A stretch of DNA of 64,000 bases from an uncultured Oscillibacter sp. (GCA_910577405.1 CAJTMG010000008.1:1-64000); one strand, 5' to 3'. Positions 1-8,211 are shown, counted from the stretch's first letter. Notes: generated by a model from the letters alone, not told the origin. Translations and numbers: made by a program.

Positions 1-43
1 TTGAGTATATATAAATTATAATACATACTCAATTAAATTTCAA
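1..43 (-). promoter_or_regulatory. Leftward promoter with overlapping palindromic operator
   Basis: Read on the minus strand there is TTGAAA (43-38), a 17-base spacer and TATAAT (20-15), a good sigma-A type promoter pointing out of the left end of the window. The plus-strand words TTGAGTAT (1-8) and ATACTCAA (25-32) are exact inverted repeats that flank and cover the -10 region, as a repressor operator would. The gene it serves lies outside the window. The repressor is unknown. Confidence 0.5.
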
Positions 44-135
44 GTGGAAATGCTGATAAAATCAAGGTTTCTTGATGCCTGCATATTGGTTTTTATCGTT
101 TTGAGTACTTATAATCCGACTTTAGGGGTGTAAAG
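44..135. other. AT-rich intergenic stretch
   Basis: No gene is visible here. A second TTGAGTA word (101-107) followed by TATAAT (110-115) resembles one half of the left-edge palindrome. It could be a second operator half-site or a weak rightward promoter. Nothing downstream on the plus strand before the terminator at 136-177 looks coding. Confidence 0.3.
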
Positions 136-177
136 AAAAACCGGGCGGCCTGAAAGAAGAAAAGGCCGTCCGGTTTT
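136..177 (-). terminator. Rho-independent terminator of the PaaI-like thioesterase gene
   Basis: An inverted repeat pairs AAAACCGGGCGGCCT with AGGCCGTCCGGTTTT around a short A-rich loop. It ends in a T-run when read on the minus strand, directly after the stop codon at 187. Confidence 0.8.
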
Positions 178-186
178 CTATGGTTT

Positions 187-597
187 TCAGATGGGAAGGG
201 GCTTGTCCAGGCGATAAAAGGTAAAAGTTCCGGTTCCAAGCAGGGCGTCTTCCTGATTCAGAATGCGCACATCCATCACGCAGAGGGTCTTTCCGGATTT
301 CACCTCGTGGGCCTCTGCGGTCAGGGTGTCGCCGACTTTGGCGCTTCTCAGGAAATGCCAGGACGCGTCTACAGTCACGGCCATAGTACCATAAGCGGCC
401 ATCGCGGAACCGCAGGCGCTGTCGGCCATGGTGAAGTAAACGCCGCCGTGGGGAATGCCAAGAGGGTTCACGTCGTCCGGCGCTACGGTCTTTACGACTC
501 GGGCGTATCCCTGCCGGATTTCCTCGACCATCACGCCCTGACGCTGGGTATAGGGATTGTTGGTATTCCGGAACGCTATGATTTTCTCGTAATCCAT
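187..597 (-). CDS. PaaI-family hotdog-fold thioesterase
   Basis: The 136-residue protein has the length and layout of single-domain PaaI/YbgC-like acyl-CoA thioesterases. The stretch NPLGIPHGGVYFTMADSACG (residues 44-63) carries the HGG motif of the family, where the acyl thioester is bound and hydrolysed. The physiological acyl-CoA cannot be read from sequence. A good ribosome binding site (AGGAGG) lies upstream of the ATG. The gene has its own promoter overlapping the stop of the upstream XRE-type gene and its own terminator, so it is probably a single-gene unit although it follows that gene on the same strand. Confidence 0.85.
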   Translation of the reverse strand: MDYEKIIAFRNTNNPYTQRQGVMVEEIRQGYARVVKTVAPDDVNPLGIPHGGVYFTMADSACGSAMAAYGTMAVTVDASWHFLRSAKVGDTLTAEAHEVKSGKTLCVMDVRILNQEDALLGTGTFTFYRLDKPLPI

Positions 598-633
598 GGA
601 AATGGCCTCCTGTGTTTTTGGGAATTTTATGAC

Positions 634-662
634 ATTGTACCCTTTTTTCCAGGAAGCGTCAA
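634..662 (-). promoter_or_regulatory. Sigma-A promoter of the PaaI-like thioesterase
   Basis: On the minus strand TTGACG (662-657), a 17-base spacer and TACAAT (639-634) give five of six matches in each box. The -35 box overlaps the stop codon of the upstream regulator gene. Confidence 0.65.
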
Positions 663-1750
663 TCCTGCATTTCCTCCGGCGTTCTGGGCAAGCTGGATTG
701 ATCGCCGTCTTCCGTTTCCTTCAGATAGAGCAGAAGCAGGCGGCACCATCCGGACTGTTCTTCTGTGAAACTGCCGTCAGAAAGGGCGGTTTGTAGCGTT
801 TTTTCAACTTGCGCGACCTTTTCCGGGAAGTAGGAGAGTCCATAGGTGGAGAGAAGAATTGCCCAATAAGGCCAGGGTTCACCGCTGCTGTCGTCGTAAG
901 CCAGTTGCCGGGCAAAGGCGGCAGGGTATCGGAAGAGCACGCTGGAAAGGGCGTTTGCATAGTCTTCTGTGAAAGCGCCATCAAGTCCTTTAGCGATGCT
1001 GGCCCGCTGTAGATAATAGATTTCGGTTTCGGAATAGTCCTCCAGGCAGGTAAGAAAGTACGTCAAAGCAGAGATGCAGCTGATTTCGTCCGTAGTCCCC
1101 AGACGGCTGAATTCTGTCCAGTCCATGGAGGAAAGGTTCGTGATCAGGGCCCCTCGGTAGGCGTAACGTTCCTCAGCGGTTAGATTGTCCCCAGCGGCCA
1201 ACCGATTGAATGCCCGATAGACAATTTCCGCGTCGCTGGGAAGGGAAGAGGAGCCGTCCGGTTCACTGGTGGATTCCGTGGCAGGTCCTGCATCTGATTC
1301 CGGCAAATTGGGGCTGCTGTCCGGCAAAATCTCCGGCGGGCCGGTTTCTTCTACAGGAACCTGAAATTCCACGGGCTGGTCTGAAATCTCTGCGCTGTTC
1401 CAGCCTAAAAGCAGAAGAGAACTGCCTGCCAGCAGAAGCAGCGCCGTCAGTCCCACAAGCGTCAGAATCACCCAGAATCGCGACAGACGGCGAGTTTTTT
1501 TCTTTTCCGGTACTTCCGACGTCTCTGAAAATGCTTCTGTTTCCGGACTTTCTGCCGGTGTATCAGTCAATTCCGACACCGGCACGCCGAAGAGCCTCGC
1601 CAGTGCCAGAAGGTTCTCCATATCCGGCACGGCCCGTCCGGTCTCCCATTTGCTGACGGCCTGCCTGCTGACGCCCATACGGTGCCCCAGTTCCTCCTGT
1701 GAAATCCCCATCCTTTTTCGATGCGCTCCAATCCGTTCGCCCAATGACAT
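659..1750 (-). CDS. XRE-family HTH regulator with one membrane segment and a C-terminal extracytoplasmic domain
   Basis: The 363-residue protein starts at the ATG at 1750, which has a strong GGAGG site. An apparent 319-codon extension upstream lies antisense to pyrH and is not real. Residues 1-60 are a Cro/C1-type helix-turn-helix (SQEELGHRMGVSRQAVSKWE). A basic stretch (KKKTRR) precedes a hydrophobic helix at about 95-117. The rest is an acidic Ser/Pro-rich linker and a globular domain I do not recognise. The layout suggests a membrane-anchored DNA-binding protein that senses something outside the cytoplasm. Its target is unknown; the neighbouring thioesterase and divergent pyrH operon are only candidates. 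Confidence 0.8.
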   Translation of the reverse strand: MSLGERIGAHRKRMGISQEELGHRMGVSRQAVSKWETGRAVPDMENLLALARLFGVPVSELTDTPAESPETEAFSETSEVPEKKKTRRLSRFWVILTLVGLTALLLLAGSSLLLLGWNSAEISDQPVEFQVPVEETGPPEILPDSSPNLPESDAGPATESTSEPDGSSSLPSDAEIVYRAFNRLAAGDNLTAEERYAYRGALITNLSSMDWTEFSRLGTTDEISCISALTYFLTCLEDYSETEIYYLQRASIAKGLDGAFTEDYANALSSVLFRYPAAFARQLAYDDSSGEPWPYWAILLSTYGLSYFPEKVAQVEKTLQTALSDGSFTEEQSGWCRLLLLYLKETEDGDQSSLPRTPEEMQD

Positions 1751-1894
1751 AGCCGCCGCCTCCTTTTTTAGGCCAGTATACCACAAGAGGCGGGAAAAGG
1801 CCACCACCTGGCTGTCAACTATCGGTAGCGGGGCGAAAAAAACCGGCGGATTTCTGGAAAAAAATAAAATTTTGTGAAAAATGCAGTTCCCCTC

Positions 1895-1923
1895 TTTCCA
1901 AATGGATGTAAATACGGTAAAAT
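1895..1923 (+). promoter_or_regulatory. Weak candidate promoter for the pyrH operon
   Basis: TTTCCA (1895-1900), a 17-base spacer and TAAAAT (1918-1923) lie 50 bases before the pyrH start. The -35 box matches consensus at only four of six positions. A nearby TATACT (1932-1937) lacks a convincing -35. Confidence 0.35.
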
Positions 1924-1972
1924 AAATATGATATACTGGGTGAAAGCCTGGATGAACAAAGGAGGTCACGCT

Positions 1973-2689
1973 ATGGAAAAACCCGTATACCGTCGCGTAC
2001 TGCTGAAAATCAGCGGGGAAGCTCTGGCAGGAGAGAACCGGTCCGGGCTGGATTTCGGGGTCATAGGCCAGGTGTGCGACGTGGTAAAGGAATGCCTGGA
2101 GATGGGCGTGCAGATGGGTCTGGTGGTCGGCGGCGGCAACTTCTGGCGGGGCGTGAAGGACGGCGGAGGTCGTATGGAGCGGACCCGTGCGGACCATATG
2201 GGAATGCTGGCCACGGTTATGAACTGCCTGGCCGTTGCTGATGTGTGCGAACAGAAGGGCATCCCCGTCCGGGTCCAGACCGCCATTGAAATGCGCGCAA
2301 TGGCCGAACCCTACATCCGTTCCCGGGCCATCCGGCATCTGGAGAAGGGCAGGGCGGTTATCTTTGGCTGCGGTACCGGAAATCCTTATTTTTCTACCGA
2401 TACTGCCGCTGTGCTTCGGGCTGCGGAAATCGGCGCGGATGTGATTTTGCTGGCTAAGAATGTGGACGGTGTTTACAGCGCCGACCCTGTGAAGGACCCC
2501 ACTGCTGTGAAATATGATACCATTTCCTATAACGATGTTCTGGCCCAGCGGCTGATGGTGATGGATTCCACAGCTACGTCCCTCTCGATGGATAATCACA
2601 TTCCCGTACTGCTCTTTGCTTTGAAGGACCCGCGCAATATCATCCGGGCCCTCTGCGGGGAAAAGGTGGGAACGATTGTAAAGGAATAA
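1973..2689 (+). CDS. pyrH: UMP kinase
   Basis: UMP kinase phosphorylates UMP to UDP in pyrimidine nucleotide synthesis and acts as a cytosolic hexamer of the amino-acid-kinase fold. The 238-residue protein shows LLKISGEALAG (10-20), the glycine-rich VVGGGNFWRG (51-60) and GTGNPYFSTDTAA (about 133-145), all typical of PyrH. The start at 1973 is chosen because AAAGGAGGT ends just upstream and the protein then begins in the usual way; 33 upstream codons in frame are discarded. It opens the block with frr and uppS. The rpsB-tsf pair that often precedes pyrH is absent here. Confidence 0.97.
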   Translation: MEKPVYRRVLLKISGEALAGENRSGLDFGVIGQVCDVVKECLEMGVQMGLVVGGGNFWRGVKDGGGRMERTRADHMGMLATVMNCLAVADVCEQKGIPVRVQTAIEMRAMAEPYIRSRAIRHLEKGRAVIFGCGTGNPYFSTDTAAVLRAAEIGADVILLAKNVDGVYSADPVKDPTAVKYDTISYNDVLAQRLMVMDSTATSLSMDNHIPVLLFALKDPRNIIRALCGEKVGTIVKE

Positions 2690-2709
2690 CTGAAAGGAGC
2701 ATTGCAATC

Positions 2710-3267
2710 ATGTTAAAAGACGAATATAAAGTATACGAGGAAAAAATGCAGAAGAGCATCGACTCCGTAGCCGCCGACTTCGCTTCCGTACGGGCGGGCC
2801 GGGCCAACGCTGCTGTTCTGGACCGCATTATGGTGGATTATTACGGCAGTCCCACGCCCATTCAGCAAATCGCGTCCATTTCCTCTCCGGACCCCCGTTC
2901 TCTGGTCATTTCTCCTTGGGACGGTTCCGCGCTGAAAGCCATCGAGAAGGCCATTCAGAACTCTGACCTGGGCATCAATCCCCAGAATGACGGCAAGAGC
3001 ATCCGTCTGGCGTTCCCACAGCTGACGGAGGAACGACGTAAGGATCTGGTGAAGCAGATTCGCAAGTATGCCGAGGCCGGTAAGGTCGCGGTACGGAATA
3101 TCCGCCGTGACGCCATGGATAATTTTAAGAAGCAGGAGAAGAAGTCGGAGATTACCGAGGACGAACTGAAACAGGTAGAAAAAGACCTCCAGAAGATGAC
3201 CGACGAGAGCTGCAAGAAGCTGGATGAACTCCTTGCCAAGAAGGAAAAGGAATTGATGGCGGTCTGA
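2710..3267 (+). CDS. frr: Ribosome recycling factor
   Basis: RRF acts with EF-G to split post-termination ribosomes. The 185-residue length is standard. The N-terminal SIDSVAADFASVRAGRANAA and the central region with DPRSLVISPWD and AIQNSDLGINP are family hallmarks, and the C-terminus is a long charged helix. It follows pyrH by 20 bases with its own AAAGGAG site, the classic pyrH-frr order. Its stop shares one base with the uppS start (TGATG), so translation is probably coupled. Confidence 0.98.
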   Translation: MLKDEYKVYEEKMQKSIDSVAADFASVRAGRANAAVLDRIMVDYYGSPTPIQQIASISSPDPRSLVISPWDGSALKAIEKAIQNSDLGINPQNDGKSIRLAFPQLTEERRKDLVKQIRKYAEAGKVAVRNIRRDAMDNFKKQEKKSEITEDELKQVEKDLQKMTDESCKKLDELLAKKEKELMAV

Positions 3268-4025
3268 TGTTGGATAGGAGACAACCGGGGCGGCGCAAGC
3301 TGCCCCAATCTAATGAGGCCCCGCTGCCGGAGCATATTGCGATTATTATGGATGGGAATGGGCGTTGGGCTGTGCGGCAGGGGCTTCCCAGAACGGCGGG
3401 GCATAAGGCGGGGGCGGAGACGTTCCGGCGGATTGCCACCTACTGTAAGAATATCGGAGTGAAGTATCTGACGGTTTACGCTTTTTCTACAGAGAATTGG
3501 AAGCGTTCCGAAACGGAAGTCTCCGCGATTATGGGCCTTTTGAAGCGATATCTTTTGGAGGCTGTGGATACCATGGAACGGGATCATATCCGCCTGCATT
3601 TCTTCGGGGATATGACGCCCATCCCAGCGGAATTGCAGGCCCTGGCCCGGGAAACTGATGAGATTACAGAGCATTTGAGCCGGGACGATTTTCAGGCCAA
3701 CGTCTGTCTGAATTACGGCGGTCGGGATGAGATTGTCCGGGCGGCGCGGCAGTTTGCAAGGGACTGTGCCGAGGGGAGACGGAAGCCGGAGGATTTGACG
3801 GAAGCAGTCTTTTCCGGCTATCTGGACTCCAGAGGCGTGCCGGACCCGGAACTGATTATCCGGCCCAGCGGTGAACTGCGGATTAGTAATTTTCTTTTAT
3901 GGCAGTGCGCCTACGCGGAGTTCTATGTGACCGAAACCCTCTGGCCGGATTTTGACGAAGCGGAGCTGGAACGGGCCTTGGACGCCTTTCGGAAACGGGA
4001 CCGGCGGTTTGGCGGCGTGAAGTAA
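3267..4025 (+). CDS. uppS: Isoprenyl (undecaprenyl) diphosphate synthase
   Basis: This cis-prenyltransferase makes the C55 lipid carrier precursor for peptidoglycan from farnesyl-PP and isopentenyl-PP. The 252-residue protein contains IAIIMDGNGRWA (24-35, catalytic Asp at 29), FSTENWKR, NYGGRDEI and the C-terminal RPSGELRISNFLLWQ, the five conserved blocks of the family. The start overlaps the frr stop. An unknown gene, cdsA, dxr, rseP and ispG follow, placing it in an envelope and isoprenoid operon. Confidence 0.97.
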   Translation: MLDRRQPGRRKLPQSNEAPLPEHIAIIMDGNGRWAVRQGLPRTAGHKAGAETFRRIATYCKNIGVKYLTVYAFSTENWKRSETEVSAIMGLLKRYLLEAVDTMERDHIRLHFFGDMTPIPAELQALARETDEITEHLSRDDFQANVCLNYGGRDEIVRAARQFARDCAEGRRKPEDLTEAVFSGYLDSRGVPDPELIIRPSGELRISNFLLWQCAYAEFYVTETLWPDFDEAELERALDAFRKRDRRFGGVK

Positions 4026-4070
4026 CCAGAAACCAAGAGCGTTGCCCAGTATGGGGGAAAGGGGTTTATC

Positions 4071-4493
4071 ATGGGTTTTCTTTCTGATTTGTTTGCAAAG
4101 CTGTTTGGCGGCGGCAGTCCGAAATCCGGTGAGAGCAAGACGGACGCCCTGCGGGAGTATATTGATCGCGCCTTGCCCGAAAGCTATGTGCAGTCGCGGA
4201 AATATGCGCTGTCCATAAAGGAGATGGCAGGCGGCTATGTGGCCTATGTGACCCTGGATATGCTGGCGGACGGTTCTGATTATACCGGCATGGACGATCA
4301 GGACCTCCGGAATGTGGCGGAGATGGAATCCGGTTACCTGCTGGAAGAGTGCCTGAACAAGCCGCCTGTGGACGCCAGCTTCTTCCTGAAAATGGTCTTT
4401 TCCAAGGGCCATATTATTACCGTGGAACGTCGGTGCGGCGCAAATGAGGGCATTCTTACCGACCACGGTCAGCGGCAGGAAATTCATTTCTGA
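4071..4493 (+). CDS. Conserved-looking protein of unknown function between uppS and cdsA
   Basis: I do not recognise this 140-residue protein. It starts with MGFLSDLFAKLFGGG, an amphipathic hydrophobic segment that could lie on a membrane surface. A glycine/serine-rich joint and a mixed alpha/beta domain with a run of acidic residues (DDQDLRNVAEMESGYLLEE, about 83-101) follow. A GGGGAAAGGGG-like binding site precedes the ATG. Its codon use resembles its neighbours, and its position inside a lipid-precursor operon hints at an envelope-related role, but that is inference only. Confidence 0.75.
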   Translation: MGFLSDLFAKLFGGGSPKSGESKTDALREYIDRALPESYVQSRKYALSIKEMAGGYVAYVTLDMLADGSDYTGMDDQDLRNVAEMESGYLLEECLNKPPVDASFFLKMVFSKGHIITVERRCGANEGILTDHGQRQEIHF

Positions 4494-4517
4494 GCCGTGA
4501 GAGAAAGGGGACGCATA

Positions 4518-5315
4518 ATGAAGTCTAGGATTCTGGTTGCAGTGATTTGGGTGCCGGTGCTGCTGTATATCGTGCTGGCCGGACCGCCGGTGCTGATGGC
4601 GCTGGCCTTGGTGCTTCTGGCGGGGATTGGCGGCTTTGAATTACAGGATTGCGTCAGCGGGAAGAAGCAGAGAGGATTGTCATGGCTGAGCGGCGTCTGT
4701 GCGGCTTTGACGGTGAACTGGTACTACTATACACCGGATGTTATAGAGAGCTTCTTCCTGCTTGAACTGTTGATTTTCTTTGGTTATGCCATTTTCAGGG
4801 GCGGAGAGATAAAGTTCCATCAGATTATGGCGGGGCTGTTCGGAAGCATCGCGATCGGATACTCGTTTTCCGCTTTCCTGCGCTTGGAAGCCTCCGGAAT
4901 CCACAGAGCATATCTGCTGCTGCCCTTTATCCTGAGCTTTGCCTGTGATACCTTCGCCTTTTTCGCCGGATTGACCCTGGGAAAGCACAAACTGGCTCCG
5001 AAGGTCAGTCCCAAGAAGACCGTTGAGGGTTCCGTCGGGGGATTGGCGGGGAATGTCGTATGCGGACTGCTGTTCGTCTGGGTGATGGATCGTTGGTTCG
5101 GCGGCTCTGTGGTTTCCTATGGCCCGATGGTCCTTCTCGCGTTGGCCTGCGGAGCAGTGGCCCAGCTTGGCGACCTGAGCTTTTCCCTGATTAAGCGGGA
5201 ATTCGGAATCAAAGACTACGGAAAGCTCTTCCTGGCTCACGGCGGCGTGCTGGATCGTTTTGACAGCGTGCTGTTTGTCGCGCCGTTGGTTGAGATTATT
5301 TTAAGCGTTCTGTAA
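4518..5315 (+). CDS. cdsA: Phosphatidate cytidylyltransferase (CDP-diglyceride synthase)
   Basis: CdsA makes CDP-diacylglycerol from CTP and phosphatidic acid in the membrane. The 265-residue protein is mostly hydrophobic with about seven or eight membrane helices. The C-terminal signature SLIKREFGIKDYGKLF followed by HGGVLDRFDS contains the metal-binding Lys/Asp and Asp-Arg-Phe-Asp residues. The usual Pro/Gly two residues before HGG is Leu here (LAHGG), a mild deviation. The ATG at 4518 is preferred over the in-frame GTG at 4497 because AAAGGGG lies seven bases upstream of it. Confidence 0.95.
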   Translation: MKSRILVAVIWVPVLLYIVLAGPPVLMALALVLLAGIGGFELQDCVSGKKQRGLSWLSGVCAALTVNWYYYTPDVIESFFLLELLIFFGYAIFRGGEIKFHQIMAGLFGSIAIGYSFSAFLRLEASGIHRAYLLLPFILSFACDTFAFFAGLTLGKHKLAPKVSPKKTVEGSVGGLAGNVVCGLLFVWVMDRWFGGSVVSYGPMVLLALACGAVAQLGDLSFSLIKREFGIKDYGKLFLAHGGVLDRFDSVLFVAPLVEIILSVL

Positions 5316-5327
5316 TAGGATGATACT

Positions 5328-6476
5328 ATGAGTAAGACAATTTCAATTTTAGGTTCCACAGGGTCCATAGGCCGTCAGACCCTGGATGTGGCGGAACAGA
5401 TGGGCCTGCGGGTTGCGGCTTTGACGGCTCAATCAAGCGTGGAGCGTTTGGAGGAGCAGGCGCGGAAATTTCAGCCCCGGCTTGCGGTTCTGACGGACGA
5501 GGCGGCGGCGAAGGATTTGAAGGTACGTCTTGCGGATACGCCGGTGCGGGTAATCGGCGGGACTGCCGGGCTTCTGGAAGCCGCCGTTCTGCCGGAGGCC
5601 GATACTGTGGTAACCGCCGTGGTGGGCATGGTAGGATTGAAACCCACTTTGGCGGCCATTGGGCAGAAGAAGCGTATAGCCTTGGCAAATAAGGAAACCT
5701 TGGTTTGTGCGGGGGAACTGGTGATGGACGCGGCGGCAGAATCCGGGGCGGAGATCGTGCCGGTGGATTCGGAGCATTCCGCAATATTCCAGTGCGTCCA
5801 AGGCTGTGAGGACCGTCGGGAAATCAAGCGGCTGATTCTCACCTGTTCCGGCGGTCCGTTCTATGGCATGACGGCGGAAGAAGTGGGCAAAATGACCAGA
5901 ACGGACGCATTGAAGCATCCAAATTGGAAAATGGGGCCCAAGATTACCGTGGACTGCGCGACCCTGATGAACAAAGGGCTGGAAGTTATTGAGGCCATGC
6001 GTCTCTACCGTCTGCCGCTGGAACAGGTGGACGTGGTGATTCACCGGCAGAGCATCGTGCATTCGCTGGTGGAGTTCCGGGACGGCGCGGTACTGGCACA
6101 GCTTGGCACGCCGGATATGCGCCTGCCCATCCGCTATGCCATGACCTACCCGGCCCGGGGCGAGAATCCGGCGGAGCCGTTGGATTTGCTGACCTGTCCG
6201 CCGCTGACCTTCGCCGAGCCGGACCGGGAGACGTTCCCTTGTCTGCGTCTGGCGGAGGTTGCGGCGGTCAAAGGCGGGACGGCGTGTACCATACTGAATG
6301 CCGCCAATGAAGAGGCAGTCCGGCTGTTTCTGGCGGATCGCATTGGGTTTGACGACATCTTCCGGCTGACCATTGAGGCCATGACGGACATTCCAGTGAC
6401 GCTGAATCCTTCCTTGGAGGACATCCTGGCGGCAGATGCAGAGGCCCGGACACAAATCCTCCGGCGTTATCTTTGA
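5328..6476 (+). CDS. dxr: 1-deoxy-D-xylulose-5-phosphate reductoisomerase
   Basis: Dxr commits DXP to the MEP isoprenoid pathway, using NADPH and a divalent metal. The 382-residue protein has the NADPH-binding GSTGSIGRQTLDV (8-20), NKETLVCAGELV, the metal-binding VDSEHSAIFQC and the catalytic-loop region HPNWKMGPKITVDCATLMNK. Length matches the family. It lies 12 bases after cdsA and 15 before rseP. With ispG a little downstream, two MEP-pathway enzymes share this operon, supplying UppS with substrate. Confidence 0.98.
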   Translation: MSKTISILGSTGSIGRQTLDVAEQMGLRVAALTAQSSVERLEEQARKFQPRLAVLTDEAAAKDLKVRLADTPVRVIGGTAGLLEAAVLPEADTVVTAVVGMVGLKPTLAAIGQKKRIALANKETLVCAGELVMDAAAESGAEIVPVDSEHSAIFQCVQGCEDRREIKRLILTCSGGPFYGMTAEEVGKMTRTDALKHPNWKMGPKITVDCATLMNKGLEVIEAMRLYRLPLEQVDVVIHRQSIVHSLVEFRDGAVLAQLGTPDMRLPIRYAMTYPARGENPAEPLDLLTCPPLTFAEPDRETFPCLRLAEVAAVKGGTACTILNAANEEAVRLFLADRIGFDDIFRLTIEAMTDIPVTLNPSLEDILAADAEARTQILRRYL

Positions 6477-6491
6477 TTTAGGAGCGATTTC

Positions 6492-7556
6492 ATGACTTTT
6501 ATCTATATCCTTGCGGCAATTTTTATTTTCGGCGTTCTGATTGCCCTTCATGAGTTCGGACATTTCGCGGCGGCAAAGCTCTGCGGCGTTCGAGTGAACG
6601 AGTTCTCCATCGGCATGGGTCCTCTTCTCTGGCAGAAGCAGACAGAGGAAACCCAGTATTCTCTGCGGCTGCTGCCCATCGGAGGATTCTGCGCGTTGGA
6701 CGAGGACCAGCCTCAGAGCGCCGGCGACGAACGGTCCTTTGTGCGGCAGAGCTTCTGGAAGAAATTCGTGATTCTTGCCGCCGGTTCCTTTATGAATTTC
6801 CTGACAGGCCTTGTGGTTCTGCTGTTCCTGTACGCGGGGGCGTCTGGCTTCTACCTGGACCAGATTGCGGGTTTTGCTGAAGGCTTCCCTTTGGAGGGCG
6901 AGAACGGCCTGATGGTGGGGGACGTTTTCTATAAAATCGACGGTTATCGCACTTATCTCCGGGGAGACGCGTCCCTATTTCTGCAATATAATGACGGAAA
7001 GGGCATTGATATCGAGGTCATCCGGAACGGTGAAAAGGTCGTCTTGAAGGATTTCCCCATGTATCGGGACACCTACGACGGCCAGCCGGGACGGTTCGGG
7101 CTTTCCGTGGGTTCGGCCAAGGTTCCCGCAGACTTCCTGACAAGACTGCAATACACCTGGTATCAGGCTTTGGATTTTGTGCAGCTCGTCTGGTTCAGCC
7201 TGGTGCAGCTTGTGACAGGAAACGCCGGAATGCAGGATCTCAGCGGACCGGTAGGCATTGTGTCCACCATCACGGAGGTGGGGGAGGCGTCCGAGACGGT
7301 GCGGGTCGCGGTGGAGAATATTTCCTATTTCGCCGCTTTGATTGCCGTCAACTTGGCTGTGATGAATCTTCTGCCCATCCCGGCTCTGGACGGCGGCCGT
7401 ATCTTTTTCCTTGTCGTTGACGCCATATCCATGCTGCTGTTCCACCGGAAGGTGCCTGAGAAGTATCAGGCGGCGGTGAACATGGCAGGCTTTGCGGTTC
7501 TGATGGGATTTATGCTGATTGTAACGGTTCAAGATGTGTTCAAGCTGTTTCAATAG
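6492..7556 (+). CDS. rseP: Site-2 protease, RseP family
   Basis: RseP-family intramembrane zinc metalloproteases cut anti-sigma factors and signal peptides inside the membrane. The 354-residue protein has the zinc-binding HEFGH (20-24) in the first membrane helix, a PDZ-like central region (about 110-190) and the second active-site motif LLPIPALDGGRI (about 294-305) in a later helix. The gene order dxr-rseP is the classic one. Substrates are not evident. The ECF sigma and anti-sigma-like pair at 40.5-42.0 kb is one candidate pathway, by inference. Confidence 0.95.
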   Translation: MTFIYILAAIFIFGVLIALHEFGHFAAAKLCGVRVNEFSIGMGPLLWQKQTEETQYSLRLLPIGGFCALDEDQPQSAGDERSFVRQSFWKKFVILAAGSFMNFLTGLVVLLFLYAGASGFYLDQIAGFAEGFPLEGENGLMVGDVFYKIDGYRTYLRGDASLFLQYNDGKGIDIEVIRNGEKVVLKDFPMYRDTYDGQPGRFGLSVGSAKVPADFLTRLQYTWYQALDFVQLVWFSLVQLVTGNAGMQDLSGPVGIVSTITEVGEASETVRVAVENISYFAALIAVNLAVMNLLPIPALDGGRIFFLVVDAISMLLFHRKVPEKYQAAVNMAGFAVLMGFMLIVTVQDVFKLFQ

Positions 7557-7640
7557 ACAGTATGTAAAGTGAAATATCCTCGAAGCAATGCGTTCGGACT
7601 GTTCCAAAAGACAATATGTAATGGGGAATGACTTTACAGG
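7545..7640. repeat. Short direct and inverted repeats between rseP and the GNAT gene
   Basis: Two imperfect copies of a unit beginning CTGTTYCAAWAGACARTATG start at 7545 and 7599. The words TGTAAAGT (7563-7570) and ACTTTACA (7631-7638) form an exact inverted repeat. The block ATGTAATGGGGAATGACTTT followed by ACAG (7616-7639) recurs at 27.7 and 27.8 kb. See the window-wide finding on this repeat family. Confidence 0.6.
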
Positions 7641-7692
7641 ATTAGCAAAGAATTTTTTGTGAAAAACAGTATTTTCAATAGGAGTAAAGGAA

Positions 7693-8211
7693 ATGGACTT
7701 TATATTAAGACCCTGGCGGACGGAAGACGCGGCAGATATCGTGCCCCACGCCAACGATCCGGCAGTTTCGGGCAATCTGAGGGATGTGTTTCCGTATCCC
7801 TACACGCTGGCTGACGCGGAGGACTATATAAGCGCCTGCGTTGCCAGCGAAGGGAAGGGGCAGCTTTGCCGGGCCATTGTGGTTGACGGAAGGGCGGCTG
7901 GAAGCATCGGCGTATTTCTGGGCAGCGATGTGTATCGAAGGAGCGCGGAACTTGGCTACTGGCTTGGCCGGGCGTACTGGCGTCAAGTGATCATGTCCGC
8001 CGCAGTGAAGGCCTTGTGCAGGGAGGCGTTTCAGAGTCTGGATATCGTCCGCGTTTATGCCGAGCCCTTTGCAGGCAACGTGGGTTCCCGGTACGTGCTG
8101 GAAAAGGCAGGGTTTACTTTGGAGGGCGTTCTGCGGAAGAGCGTCTATAAAAACGGGGTCCTGATGGATTCCTGTATATACGCAAAACTAAGAGAGGAAG
8201 CGGCAACATGA
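7693..8211 (+). CDS. GNAT-family N-acetyltransferase, RimJ/RimL-like
   Basis: The 172-residue protein has the order typical of RimJ/RimL-like acetyltransferases: FILRPWRTEDA at the N-terminus, a central GSIGVF strand, ELGYWLG, and VYAEPFAGNVGSRYVLEKAGF near the C-terminus. The acetyl-CoA loop is odd. Where relatives read roughly YWGKGIM, this reads YWRQVIM, so the usual glycines of the pyrophosphate-binding loop are missing and activity may be altered. It sits between rseP and ispG, overlaps ispG by four bases, and is preceded by a repeat-rich gap. It therefore looks like an accessory gene inserted in the operon. The substrate is unknown. Confidence 0.85.
   Translation: MDFILRPWRTEDAADIVPHANDPAVSGNLRDVFPYPYTLADAEDYISACVASEGKGQLCRAIVVDGRAAGSIGVFLGSDVYRRSAELGYWLGRAYWRQVIMSAAVKALCREAFQSLDIVRVYAEPFAGNVGSRYVLEKAGFTLEGVLRKSVYKNGVLMDSCIYAKLREEAAT

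Noticed and set aside
1751..2707. A 319-codon N-terminal extension of the XRE regulator
   Set aside because: It lies antisense to pyrH, while the ATG at 1750 has a strong ribosome binding site and starts a typical helix-turn-helix domain.
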